Assembly (NCBI RefSeq): GCF_002149965.1
Contig: NZ_MSQB01000025.1
Span: 24,901 to 88,900, forward strand
Direction: 5' to 3'
Length of the DNA: 64,000 nt
From: Novosphingobium panipatense
GTDB lineage: Bacteria > Pseudomonadota > Alphaproteobacteria > Sphingomonadales > Sphingomonadaceae
Positions 52,221 through 61,678 of this stretch are shown piece by piece. The notes beneath the pieces are model-generated. The model did not search any database, was not told where the DNA came from, and worked only from the letters and a program-made list of their open reading frames with translations. A program made the translations under genes and the position numbers. How positions within the stretch are numbered: position 1 is the first letter of the stretch; the number at the start of each line of letters is the position of its first letter.

Positions 52221-52576
52221 CGCTGGTCCTTTCGTCATCGACAAGGTGCCGCATGATAGCGTGATAAGGCATAGCGCTTCGGCTGCGGAAAGGCTCCTCC
52301 CTTTTCGAAAAAGCCTTCATCTTCAACATCTCTCGCCAGAAACCTCACAGCAGGGCATGCCGAGATTTCCGGTTCTTGCAATCGTACGCCGGCGCGGCGC
52401 CGATAGCCTCCACGGCGCCGGAACCGGGCGAAACCGCCGGGAACAAACGCCCCCGCACGCGGAATCTTTCCGCCTGCCTGCCTTGCGCACCCTTGCCTTT
52501 GTCGCAAGCCCGCCGTAGCGGCTCGGGCCAACAGGCCAGATCAAGCCGGTCGAGTCAGGTTACCAAGGAGTCGAAC
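52221..52576. other. 356-base gene-free stretch between divergent genes
   Basis: It holds the upstream regions of the hydrolase gene (-) and purB (+). The AAGGAG site for purB is at 52565-52570. A GC-rich imperfect hairpin lies near 52393-52425. I found no convincing -35/-10 pair or riboswitch-like structure. Confidence 0.5.
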
Positions 52577-53890
<1,314 letters not shown>

Positions 53891-53913
53891 GCCCCTTTCC
53901 GACACTTCCCATG

Positions 53914-53951
53914 CCTCGCAATCGCGCTTAGCATCAAACGCGATTGCGAGG
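53914..53951 (+). terminator. Hairpin after purB
   Basis: CCTCGCAATCGCG at 53914-53926 pairs perfectly with CGCGATTGCGAGG at 53939-53951 with a 12-base loop, followed by TCTTGCTG. It lies 24 bases after the purB stop. The weak T tract leaves efficiency uncertain. Confidence 0.6.
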
Positions 53952-53993
53952 TCTTGCTGCACGGCCCGTTGTGCAGGAACTGCCGGAGGGTAC

Positions 53994-54326
53994 ATGAACA
54001 TTGTCCGCACCGTGGTGTGGATCGCGATCACGGCGATCCTGGTAGCCTTCATCGCCATGAACTGGACGAAAGTGCCGGTGAACTTCTGGCCGCTCGACGA
54101 TGCCAACTACGTTCACTTCGAATGGCCCGTAGGCGTCGTTGCGCTCGTCTTCTTCGGTCTCGGCATGGCGCCGGTCTGGCTCTACCTTCGTGCCGTGCGC
54201 TGGCGGCTCCAGCGCCGCATCGCCAGCCTAGAAAACTCGCTTCGCGCCAACAGCGTGCCTTCCGCCGCTCCCGAAGCGCCGCTTTCGACACCCCTTTCCA
54301 ATCCCGAACCTTCGCCGGAACTTTGA
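53994..54326 (+). CDS. LapA-domain membrane protein
   Basis: This 110-residue protein has two membrane helices (about 5-22 and 45-65), with FIAMNWTKVPVNFWPLDD between them, matching the LapA/DUF1049 fold, and a Pro/Ser-rich tail. E. coli LapA works with LapB in controlling LPS synthesis. In a sphingomonad that role would have to differ. It lies 4 bases upstream of pyrF and is likely co-transcribed. Confidence 0.8.
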   Translation: MNIVRTVVWIAITAILVAFIAMNWTKVPVNFWPLDDANYVHFEWPVGVVALVFFGLGMAPVWLYLRAVRWRLQRRIASLENSLRANSVPSAAPEAPLSTPLSNPEPSPEL

Positions 54327-54330
54327 GACC

Positions 54331-55008
54331 ATGAACAGCAATCCCGTCTATCTCGCCCTCGACCTGCCCCGGCTCGACGCCGCCGAGGCGCTGGCCCGAA
54401 AGGTTTCCGGGCATATCGGCGGGATCAAGCTGGGCCTCGAATTCTTCTGCGCGCACGGCCATCACGGCGTCCACGAGCTGCACAAGCTGGGCCTGCCGAT
54501 CTTCCTCGACCTGAAGCTGCACGACATCCCCAACACCGTGGCCGGGGCCATGCAGGCCATCCACGTGCTGGAACCGGCGATCGTCACCATCCATGCGGCC
54601 GGGGGCCGCGCCATGATGGAAGACGCCAAGGCGGCAGCCGGAGAAAACACCAAGGTTGTGGCCGTCACCGTGCTCACCAGTCTCGACGGCGGCGATCTCA
54701 ATGCCATCGGCGTGAATGCCGAGCCGCACGAACAGGCACTGCGTCTTGCAGACCTGGCCCATTCCGCCGGTCTCGACGGCATCGTCTGCTCCGGCCATGA
54801 AGTCGGCGCCGTGCATCAGCAGTGGAAGGACGGCTTCTTCGTGGTCCCCGGCCTGCGCCCCGATACTGGCGGCAACGGCGACCAGAAGCGCATCATGACC
54901 CCGCGCGCAGCCCGCGATGCCGGTGCCAGCGTGCTGGTGATCGGCCGCCCGATCAGCCGCGCCGAAGACCCGCTCGCCGCCGCCCGCGCGATCGAAGCGA
55001 CGCTGTAG
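54331..55008 (+). CDS. pyrF: Orotidine 5'-phosphate decarboxylase
   Basis: This 225-residue TIM-barrel enzyme has the catalytic segment FLDLKLHDIPNT with the Lys/Asp pair, preceded by YLALDLPRLDAAE and ending with VVPGLRPDTG and VIGRPISRAEDP. It makes UMP. It precedes, at a distance, the trp genes, an order common in alphaproteobacteria. Confidence 0.97.
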   Translation: MNSNPVYLALDLPRLDAAEALARKVSGHIGGIKLGLEFFCAHGHHGVHELHKLGLPIFLDLKLHDIPNTVAGAMQAIHVLEPAIVTIHAAGGRAMMEDAKAAAGENTKVVAVTVLTSLDGGDLNAIGVNAEPHEQALRLADLAHSAGLDGIVCSGHEVGAVHQQWKDGFFVVPGLRPDTGGNGDQKRIMTPRAARDAGASVLVIGRPISRAEDPLAAARAIEATL

Positions 55009-55021
55009 GCTTAAAGAATAA

Positions 55022-55124
55022 CGTCGTCCCGGACTTGATCCGGGACCGCTGGCCGAGCCGCGCCTTGCTCGCGACCTTGCGCCTAGAGATTTGACAGCGG
55101 TCCCGGATCAGGTCCGGGACGACG
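55022..55124. repeat. 103-base inverted repeat with 30-base arms
   Basis: Arms 55022-55051 and 55095-55124 are reverse complements at 29 of 30 positions. Each arm itself contains the small palindrome TCCCGGAC-N3-TCCGGGA. Repeats with the core GTCCCGGATCA..TCCGGGAC are, to my knowledge, dispersed in many alphaproteobacterial genomes. It lies 14 bases beyond pyrF and could also act as a transcript end. Confidence 0.85.
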
Positions 55125-55235
55125 CTTGGCGCCAAACCTTTCACGGCGCAAAATGCACGGTTCAGCGCCGGGCAACCTCCCACCCTCCAGATCGTTGATC
55201 CGGCCAATGGATGGCCGAATGGAGAGTGCGACCTC

Positions 55236-55994
55236 ATGAAATCCCTGAACCTGCTTGCCGTTACCACTGCCGCGATCGCCTCGGCCGTGGCCGTGCCCGC
55301 CCTGGCGCAGGACGCCGGACTGGTTCCCGCCATCGCAGCAGGCCACACGCTGCTGACCGTGAGCGCGCAAGGGTCCTCGACCCGCACCCCTGACATGGCG
55401 GGCTTCTCGGCCGGCGTTACCACGCAAGGCGCCAGCGCCAGCGAGGCGCTGAACGCCAATTCCACGCGCATGAACCAGGTCATCGCGTCGCTGAAGCGCG
55501 CGGGCGTGGCCGACAAGGACATCCAGACCAGCAACCTCAGCGTTAATCCGGTCTATGCCCAGCCCAAGCGCCAGCCGGACGGCAGCTATGTCGATGCCCC
55601 GCGTGAGATCGTCGGCTATGAGGCCGCCAACACCGTCAGCGTCCGCCAGCGCAAGCTCGACGACATGGGCGAGGTGATCGATGCCCTCGTCAAGGCGGGT
55701 GCGAATCAGGTCAACGGCCCGAATTTCTCGCTGTCCCAGCCCGACGCCGCCCAGAACGAGGCCCGCGTGGCCGCGATCAAGGAAGCGCGCGCTCGTGCGG
55801 ACCTCTATGCCGGTGCTGCCGGAATGCGCGTCGCGCGCATCGTCTCGATCAGCGAAAGCGGCGGCTATGCCCCCGCCCCGGTCATGTACCGCGCCAAGGC
55901 CGCGATGGATTCGCTCGCTTCCGCCCCGCCCGTCGCGGCCGGGGAACTGGAAACCAACGTCAACGTCACGGTGCAGTTCGAACTGGCGCCCTGA
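55236..55994 (+). CDS. SIMPL-domain (DUF541) periplasmic protein
   Basis: This 252-residue protein has a signal peptide ending near ALAQ (about residue 24), then the SIMPL fold: LLTVSAQGSSTRTPDMAGFSAG, IQTSNLSVNPVY and VGYEAANTVSVR, and a terminal NVNVTVQFEL. SIMPL proteins of the BP26/OMP28 type form periplasmic assemblies, with roles in stress and envelope that are not well defined. Confidence 0.88.
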   Translation: MKSLNLLAVTTAAIASAVAVPALAQDAGLVPAIAAGHTLLTVSAQGSSTRTPDMAGFSAGVTTQGASASEALNANSTRMNQVIASLKRAGVADKDIQTSNLSVNPVYAQPKRQPDGSYVDAPREIVGYEAANTVSVRQRKLDDMGEVIDALVKAGANQVNGPNFSLSQPDAAQNEARVAAIKEARARADLYAGAAGMRVARIVSISESGGYAPAPVMYRAKAAMDSLASAPPVAAGELETNVNVTVQFELAP

Positions 55995-56046
55995 TAGTCC
56001 AGACCTCAGACCGGATCGCGCTTCAGATGATGGAGCGCGACCCGGT

Positions 56047-56484
56047 CTAGTTGAGCATCATGTCCTGCGATTCGATGTTGTAACCGGTCAGGGCGATCTT
56101 GCCGCCGTCGCCCTTGCGGTAGACGAACTGCTCGGCGCCCGAACCCCGCTCGAAAGTGGTCTGATAGGTCAGGGTGACGAAAGTGCCCTCGGTCGTGGCA
56201 TTCGCGTTCCAGCCGACCTGCTTCGTCTGCTTCACCTTGCCAAGCTTGCGATGCACGGCATCCAGCACTTTTTCCAGTGCGGCCCGCTGCGCTCCCTGCC
56301 GCAAGGCCGGATCGGCCTGCTTCCAGATCGCCCGCAAGTCTCCAGCGTCCAGCGCTTGATGGAACTTGCCCACTTCGACCTCGGCGTCCTTGAAGGACTC
56401 CTTCACGCCGCAGCCCGCCAGCATTGCCGCAGCGGCAAATGGCACTAGAAGGCGGCCGATTCGGTTCAACATCTGGCGGTTCAT
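56047..56484 (-). CDS. Small lipoprotein, DUF4019-like
   Basis: From the ATG at 56484 the protein has 145 residues with a lipobox MLAGC (Cys at about 25). The mature part is a helix-strand domain with FHQALDAGDLRAIWKQADPA, and an end FVYRKGDGGKIALTGYNI. The pattern resembles the DUF4019 family; the function is unknown. It is convergent with the SIMPL gene and divergent from trpF. Confidence 0.72.
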   Translation of the reverse strand: MNRQMLNRIGRLLVPFAAAAMLAGCGVKESFKDAEVEVGKFHQALDAGDLRAIWKQADPALRQGAQRAALEKVLDAVHRKLGKVKQTKQVGWNANATTEGTFVTLTYQTTFERGSGAEQFVYRKGDGGKIALTGYNIESQDMMLN

Positions 56485-56536
56485 CGACGGTCCTCGGGCC
56501 TGTGTTCGGGATCGCAATCTAGGCTGGAAAAACGAC

Positions 56537-57190
56537 ATGCCAACAGCGGCGATCAAGATCTGCGGGATCAGCACGGGCGAGGCGCTCGAAGCCGCGATTC
56601 GCGCGCGAGCGGCGCATGCCGGGTTCGTGTTCTTTCCGAAAAGCCCCCGCAACGTCACTCCGGCTCAGGCCGCATCGCTCTCCGACCGCGCCCAGGGGCG
56701 TATCGGCAAGGTTGGCCTGTTCGTCGATGCCGATGACGAGACGATCGCGCAGGCCGTCATGAGCGCGCGCCTCGATGCGCTGCAACTCCACGGCAGCGAA
56801 AGCCCGGAGCGGGCGGCGCAGCTTCGTGCGCGGTTCGGCATAGCCGTGTGGAAGGCCCTGTCCGTCGCCACGGCGGAGGACGTCGCCAGAGCTGGCACTT
56901 ATGCAGGCGCGGTCGATCTGGTGCTGTTCGATGCCAAGACGCCCAAGGGCAGCCTGCCGGGCGGCATGGGCCTCAGCTTCGACTGGAAACTCGTGGCGAA
57001 CTGGAAGGGGCCGATCGCCTGGGGGCTTGCCGGTGGATTGACGCCCGAGAACGTCGCCGAAGCGGTTCGCTTGACCGGTACGCCGCTGGTCGACACCTCG
57101 TCGGGCGTGGAGCGCGCGCCCGGCGTCAAGGATCTCGATCGCATCGCCGCTTTCGCGCGGGCGGTAACCGCAGCCGGAGAGGCTGCCTGA
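56537..57190 (+). CDS. trpF: Phosphoribosylanthranilate isomerase
   Basis: This 217-residue TIM barrel has the catalytic Cys in IKICGIS, then GFVFFPKSPRNVT, LQLHGSESPE and the Asp in LVLFDAKTP, ending in DTSSGVERAPGVKD. It isomerises PRA to CdRP in tryptophan synthesis. It is separated from trpB by a terminator and an oppositely oriented outer-membrane protein gene, so trpF and trpBA are not one transcript here. Confidence 0.96.
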   Translation: MPTAAIKICGISTGEALEAAIRARAAHAGFVFFPKSPRNVTPAQAASLSDRAQGRIGKVGLFVDADDETIAQAVMSARLDALQLHGSESPERAAQLRARFGIAVWKALSVATAEDVARAGTYAGAVDLVLFDAKTPKGSLPGGMGLSFDWKLVANWKGPIAWGLAGGLTPENVAEAVRLTGTPLVDTSSGVERAPGVKDLDRIAAFARAVTAAGEAA

Positions 57191-57216
57191 CGCTTCTGCG
57201 GCGCTATACAACAAGA

Positions 57217-57243
57217 AAGGGCGGCCCCTCATAGACCGCCCTT
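57217..57243. terminator. Hairpin between trpF and the beta-barrel gene
   Basis: AAGGGCGG at 57217-57224 pairs with CCGCCCTT at 57236-57243 around an 11-base loop. A-rich flank upstream (ACAAGAA) would give a T-rich tail on the reverse strand, so it can end either transcript. Moderate stem length. Confidence 0.6.
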
Positions 57244-57331
57244 CCCTGGCTTACGCTCCCTGCTGGGAGCGGATTCCTTGTCCGGGCTCCGGCCTGACGA
57301 ACTCGGTAGCTGCGTCAGGCCGGAAAACGGA

Positions 57332-57799
57332 TCAGAACTTCACGCCAACGCCGATCAGACCAACGTCTGCGTCGGGGGTGTTGTCGCCGACCAGCAGGTG
57401 CTTGTACTCGACCTTGCCGTAGAAGCGGTCGTTCAGAGCCTGCTCGACGCCGCCGCCGACAGCAACGGCGCTGTTGCCGTACTTGCTGAACTTCGACTGC
57501 CAGGTCGAGTTGGCATAGAGCTTGGTGGTCGGGGTGACCTTGAAGCCGGCGCGGCCGCCGACGCCCCACGAAACGCGGGTGTTGTCGGTCAGGACCTTGT
57601 CGGCCGAACCTTCGACGCCCACGAAGAGCTTGTTGCCCAGGTCGTAGTCGTAACCGACTGCGACGCCTGCAACTGCTTCGCTGTCGCTGCCGTCCCAGAT
57701 GATGCCGGTGCGGGCTTCGACGCGCGCTTCATTGGCGAGAGCGGGGGTGGCGGCGGCCACGGCAGCAACCGCGGCGAGCGAAACGAGTGCAATACGCAT
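57332..57799 (-). CDS. Small outer-membrane beta-barrel protein
   Basis: From the ATG at 57799 the protein has 155 residues: a signal peptide ending near ALAN (about 23) and alternating amphipathic strands (for example VAVGYDYDLGNKLFVGVEG and RFYGKVEYKHLLVG), ending in Phe (GVGVKF), the usual outer-membrane insertion signal. This fits an eight-strand OmpA-like or opacity-type barrel. The function is unknown. It lies between trpF and trpB, on the opposite strand. Confidence 0.85.
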   Translation of the reverse strand: MRIALVSLAAVAAVAAATPALANEARVEARTGIIWDGSDSEAVAGVAVGYDYDLGNKLFVGVEGSADKVLTDNTRVSWGVGGRAGFKVTPTTKLYANSTWQSKFSKYGNSAVAVGGGVEQALNDRFYGKVEYKHLLVGDNTPDADVGLIGVGVKF

Positions 57800-58045
57800 A
57801 TTATTTACTCCAGTACGTTCCCCGGCCCTCACCGGGGACCGCCCCGCTGCTCCTGCAAACCTTTCGCTCAGATGAACGGAAAATTTGTTAGTTGCCCAAA
57901 ATCGTCATGAAACTGCCACTTACAGACATTATCTTGCCAATGCAGGTATGTCTGTTGCAAGGTTTGCAATTGAAAACAGGCTTGCCGATCCCAAGGCATG
58001 TTAGGCGCTGGACTTGATCGCCGCGCTCTGCCAATCGGCCCGATC
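57800..58045. promoter_or_regulatory. Divergent AT-rich promoter region of the barrel gene and trpB
   Basis: This 246-base spacer between the divergent starts becomes AT-rich at about 57880-57985, unlike the surrounding sequence. It includes the inverted TTGCAA-GG-TTTGCAA near 57954-57969. I could not assign -35/-10 elements with confidence or identify a trp leader peptide. Confidence 0.4.
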
Positions 58046-59287
58046 ATGACCGCACCGACGCCCGTGAACAGTTTCCGCACGCTCCCCGACGAAACCGGCC
58101 ACTTCGGCCAGTTCGGCGGGCGCTACGTTGCCGAAACGCTGATGCCGCTGATCCTCGATCTCGAGAAGGAGTACCGCAAGGCACAGCAGGATCCCGCGTT
58201 CTGGGCGGAATTCGACGCGCTGATGAAGGATTTCGTGGGCCGCCCGAGCCCACTCTACTTCGCACCGCGCATGACCGACTATTTCCGCGCCAAGACTCCC
58301 GCCGGCAAAGGCCCGAAGATCTACTTCAAGCGCGAAGAGCTGAATCACACCGGCGCGCACAAGATCAACAATTGCATCGGCCAGATCCTGCTCGCCATCC
58401 GCATGGGCAAGACCAAGATCATCGCCGAAACCGGCGCGGGCCAGCACGGCGTCGCCACGGCGACCGTTGCGGCGCGCTTCGGCCTGCCCTGCAAGATCTT
58501 CATGGGCGCCAAGGATATCGAGCGCCAGAAGCCCAACGTGTTCCGCATGAAGCTGCTGGGCGCAGAAGTCGTCTCCTGCGAAAGCGGATCGCAGTCGCTG
58601 AAGGATTCGATGAACGACGCGCTGCGCCACTGGGTCGCGAACGTCCATGACACGTTCTACATCATCGGCACTGCCGCCGGTCCGCATCCCTACCCGGAAC
58701 TGGTGCGCGATTTCCAGTCGATCATCGGCAAGGAAACCCGCGAGCAGATGCTGGAGAAGGAAGGCCGCCTGCCCGACATGCTGGTGGCGGCCGTGGGCGG
58801 CGGATCGAACGCGATCGGCCTGTTCCATCCCTTCCTTGACGATCCCGAAGTCCAGATGACCGGCATCGAGGCGGCGGGCCACGGCATCGACACCGACAAG
58901 CATGCCGCCTCGCTCACCGGCGGCAAGCCCGGCATCCTCCACGGCAACAAGACCTACCTGCTGCAGGACGAGGACGGCCAGATCACCGAAGCGCACTCGA
59001 TCTCGGCCGGTCTCGACTATCCGGGCCTCGGGCCGGAGCACTCCTGGCTGCACGAGAGCGGCCGCGTGAACTACGTGCCGATCACCGATACCCAGGCGCT
59101 CGAAGCGTTTCAGCTCTGCTGCGAACTGGAAGGCATCATCCCGGCGCTCGAAAGCGCGCACGCGCTGGCCGCGCTGCCGCAGCTGACGGCGGAGATGGAC
59201 GAGGACAAGCTCCTCGTCGTCAACGTCTCGGGCCGTGGCGACAAGGACATCTTCACCGTCGCCGAAGCGCTGGGCGTGGAGTTGTGA
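58046..59287 (+). CDS. trpB: Tryptophan synthase beta chain
   Basis: This 413-residue PLP enzyme has the Schiff-base lysine K106 in TGAHKINNC, the hinge ETGAGQHGVATATV, the phosphate-binding GGGSNAIG and the terminal SGRGDKDIFTV. It condenses indole with serine. The ATG at 58046 matches the family start. The stop overlaps the GTG of a small AT-richer ORF that separates it from trpA. Confidence 0.98.
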   Translation: MTAPTPVNSFRTLPDETGHFGQFGGRYVAETLMPLILDLEKEYRKAQQDPAFWAEFDALMKDFVGRPSPLYFAPRMTDYFRAKTPAGKGPKIYFKREELNHTGAHKINNCIGQILLAIRMGKTKIIAETGAGQHGVATATVAARFGLPCKIFMGAKDIERQKPNVFRMKLLGAEVVSCESGSQSLKDSMNDALRHWVANVHDTFYIIGTAAGPHPYPELVRDFQSIIGKETREQMLEKEGRLPDMLVAAVGGGSNAIGLFHPFLDDPEVQMTGIEAAGHGIDTDKHAASLTGGKPGILHGNKTYLLQDEDGQITEAHSISAGLDYPGLGPEHSWLHESGRVNYVPITDTQALEAFQLCCELEGIIPALESAHALAALPQLTAEMDEDKLLVVNVSGRGDKDIFTVAEALGVEL

Positions 59288-59487
59288 CATTTAAGCCCAT
59301 TCGGGGCATAAAATTCGGAGCCGGAAGCGCAGTCTCTTTCGCAGTTGTGACTCCGCTCAACAACCTCATTCGTCACGAACCGATTTCGATCAAGAGAATC
59401 CTTATCGGTTCAATTTTTGTGTTGTGCGTGTTCGGTTTAATCGGCGCACTGACTGGTAAGATTGGAAGCGAAATTGGTGACGTCTAA
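59284..59487 (+). CDS. Small membrane protein ORF between trpB and trpA, unknown
   Basis: A 67-codon ORF begins at a GTG that overlaps the trpB stop (GTGA) and ends 11 bases inside trpA. It encodes a basic N terminus and one clear membrane helix, IKRILIGSIFVLCVFGLIGAL (about 36-56), then GKIGSEIGDV. It is visibly less GC-rich (about 47 per cent by eye count) than trpB and trpA. I do not recognise it. Translational coupling favours a real gene; an inserted spacer that happens to be open is the alternative. Confidence 0.5.
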   Translation: MTFKPIRGIKFGAGSAVSFAVVTPLNNLIRHEPISIKRILIGSIFVLCVFGLIGALTGKIGSEIGDV

Positions 59488-60259
59488 CCGCTTCGAAACC
59501 GCATTCGCCAAAGGCCCGGCGCTCGTCTGCTTCATCACCGGGGGTGACGGCAACACTGCCGCCAATCTCGACGCGCTGGTCGAAGGCGGCGCCGACGTGA
59601 TCGAACTCGGCATGCCCTTCACCGATCCCATGGCCGACGGCCCGGCGATCCAGGAAGCGAACATCCGCAGCCTCGACGCGGGTACCAGGACCGCCGACAT
59701 TTTCCGCATGGCGAGCGAGTTTCGCGCCCGTCATCCGCAGGTTCCGCTGGTGCTGATGGGCTATGCCAACCCGATGATCGCGCGCGGTGCGGACTGGTTC
59801 GCAGACGAATGCGCCAAAGCCGGAGTGGACGGCGTGATCTGCGTCGACATCCCGCCCGAGGAAGATGCCGAACTCGGTCCGGCCCTGCGCGCGAACGACG
59901 TCTCGCTGATCCGCCTTGCCACCCCCACCACCGATGCCGCGCGCCTTCCGGCCGTGCTCGAAGGGTCGTCGGGCTTCCTCTACTACGTCTCGGTTGCGGG
60001 CGTGACCGGCATGCAGCAGGCGGCGCAAGGCTCGATCGAGGACGCGGTGGCGAAGCTCAAGGCGGCCAGTTCGATCCCCGTCGCCGTCGGCTTCGGCGTG
60101 CGCACCCCCGAGCAGGCCAGCGAGATCGCCAAGGTCGCGGACGGCGTGGTTGTCGGCTCCGCGCTGGTCGATCTGGTCAAGCAGCACGGCACCGATGCCC
60201 CGGCCCATCTGCGCAAGCTGACCGCGGCGCTGGCCGAGGCGGTTCACGCCGAACGCTGA
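59477..60259 (+). CDS. trpA: Tryptophan synthase alpha chain
   Basis: From the GTG at 59477 the protein has 260 residues, with catalytic E43 in VIELGMPFTDP and D54 in MADGPAIQ, then YYVSVAGVTG and VGFGVRTPEQA. It cleaves indole-3-glycerol phosphate. A TTG at 59462 would add five residues; GGAAG upstream of the GTG is the better ribosome site. It ends at a terminator rather than running into accD. Confidence 0.96.
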   Translation: MTSNRFETAFAKGPALVCFITGGDGNTAANLDALVEGGADVIELGMPFTDPMADGPAIQEANIRSLDAGTRTADIFRMASEFRARHPQVPLVLMGYANPMIARGADWFADECAKAGVDGVICVDIPPEEDAELGPALRANDVSLIRLATPTTDAARLPAVLEGSSGFLYYVSVAGVTGMQQAAQGSIEDAVAKLKAASSIPVAVGFGVRTPEQASEIAKVADGVVVGSALVDLVKQHGTDAPAHLRKLTAALAEAVHAER

Positions 60260-60321
60260 GCCTTCAAATTTCGTCCCAAATTTCGTCATTGCGCAAAGCA
60301 TGACGACACAGCAATCCCGTA

Positions 60322-60361
60322 CATCGCGGCAGCCGCCAAGGCTTGCCGCGATGTGCTTTTT
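60322..60361 (+). terminator. Rho-independent terminator of trpA
   Basis: CATCGCGGCA at 60322-60331 pairs perfectly with TGCCGCGATG at 60344-60353 with a 12-base loop, then TGCTTTTT. It separates trpA from folC, whose ATG is 11 bases further on. Confidence 0.85.
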
Positions 60362-60372
60362 CAGACGGTGCC

Positions 60373-61668
60373 ATGAAAGACTTCGCCACTTCCGAAGACC
60401 CGCGCGTTCAGGCCCAGCTTGACCGCCTTGCCGCGCTCTCGATCCCGCAGGGCCGCCTCGGCCTGGAGACGATCCACGCGCTGCTCGAACGGCTCGGCGA
60501 TCCCCACAGGCGCCTGCCGCCGACTTTCCATGTCGCCGGAACCAACGGCAAGGGATCGACCTGCACATACTTGCGCTTCATGCTGGAAGCTCAAGGCCTC
60601 AAGGTCCATTCCGCCACCAAGCCGCATCTGGTGCGCTACAACGAGCGGATCCGCCTGGGCGGCAAGCTGATCTCCGACGCGATGCTGGCCGACCTGCTGC
60701 GCGAAGTGCTCAACGCGGGCGAGGATCTCGGCCCCAGCTTCTTCGAAGTGACGACGGCGGCGATCTTCCTGGCCTTTGCGCGCGAACCGGCAGACGCCTG
60801 CGTGATCGAAGTGGGCCTGGGCGGCAGGCTCGACGCGACCAATGTGATCGACCATCCCGCCGCCTGCGGCATCGTCACCCTCGGCATCGACCACGAGGCC
60901 TTCCTGCTGCGCCCCGAACAGGGCGCGCCCGAAGATCCGCTGGCCCGCATCGCTTTCGAGAAGGCGGGCATCGTGCGCGGACCAGCTCCGGTCGTGACGC
61001 TCTCCTATCCCGAGAGCGCCGAGCTGGAAATCGAGCGCGCGGCGCTCACCGCAGGGGCACCCCTGCACATGCGCGGGCGCGACTGGGACGCGGCTGTCGG
61101 TGACGTAATCGAATATTCCGACCGCCACGGCGAGCTCGCCCTGCCGCTGCCCGGCCTGCCCGGCACCCATCAGGCCGAGAACGCCGCACTGGCGGTCGCC
61201 ATCCTGCGCCATCAGGACCGCGTTGCGGTCTCTCCCGAGGCCATCGCCGAAGGCATTCGCACCGCACATTGGCCTGCCCGCCTCCAGCGCCTTTCGGCAG
61301 GTCCCCTGACCCGCCGTGCAGGCGCACGCGCGGTCTGGCTGGACGGGGGGCACAATCCCGATGCCGGGCTCGCCATCGCCCGCCATTTCGCAGGGCAGCG
61401 GCTTCACCTCGTGATCGGCATGCTCGCCAACAAGGATCCCCGCGCCCTCACCGCCCCTCTGGCGGAGAGCATCGCCAGCATCCACGCCGTGCCGGTGCCG
61501 GGCCACGAGTGCCATGGCCCGGCAGGCTTCGGGCCCTCGGCCCTTGCCGCAGCGACCGTGGAAGCGGCTCTGGCGGCCCTGCCCGACGACGGATTGCCAG
61601 TGCTGATCACCGGATCGCTCTACCTGTCCGGCGTCGTTCTGGAGGCGAACGGGGAAATACCGGAGTGA
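60373..61668 (+). CDS. folC: Folylpolyglutamate/dihydrofolate synthase
   Basis: This 431-residue Mur-ligase-family enzyme has the P-loop VAGTNGKGSTCTYL, TKPHLVRYNERIR, VIEVGLGGRLDATNV and LDGGHNPDAG. It adds glutamate to dihydropteroate or folates. It lies convergent with an AmpG-like gene. A terminator just upstream means it needs its own promoter or read-through. Confidence 0.95.
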   Translation: MKDFATSEDPRVQAQLDRLAALSIPQGRLGLETIHALLERLGDPHRRLPPTFHVAGTNGKGSTCTYLRFMLEAQGLKVHSATKPHLVRYNERIRLGGKLISDAMLADLLREVLNAGEDLGPSFFEVTTAAIFLAFAREPADACVIEVGLGGRLDATNVIDHPAACGIVTLGIDHEAFLLRPEQGAPEDPLARIAFEKAGIVRGPAPVVTLSYPESAELEIERAALTAGAPLHMRGRDWDAAVGDVIEYSDRHGELALPLPGLPGTHQAENAALAVAILRHQDRVAVSPEAIAEGIRTAHWPARLQRLSAGPLTRRAGARAVWLDGGHNPDAGLAIARHFAGQRLHLVIGMLANKDPRALTAPLAESIASIHAVPVPGHECHGPAGFGPSALAAATVEAALAALPDDGLPVLITGSLYLSGVVLEANGEIPE

Positions 61669-61678
61669 TGCCAGCGCA

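Noticed and set aside
59462..59476. TTG start for trpA
   Set aside because: The GTG at 59477 has better ribosome-site spacing and matches the usual N-terminal length; the TTG cannot be fully excluded.
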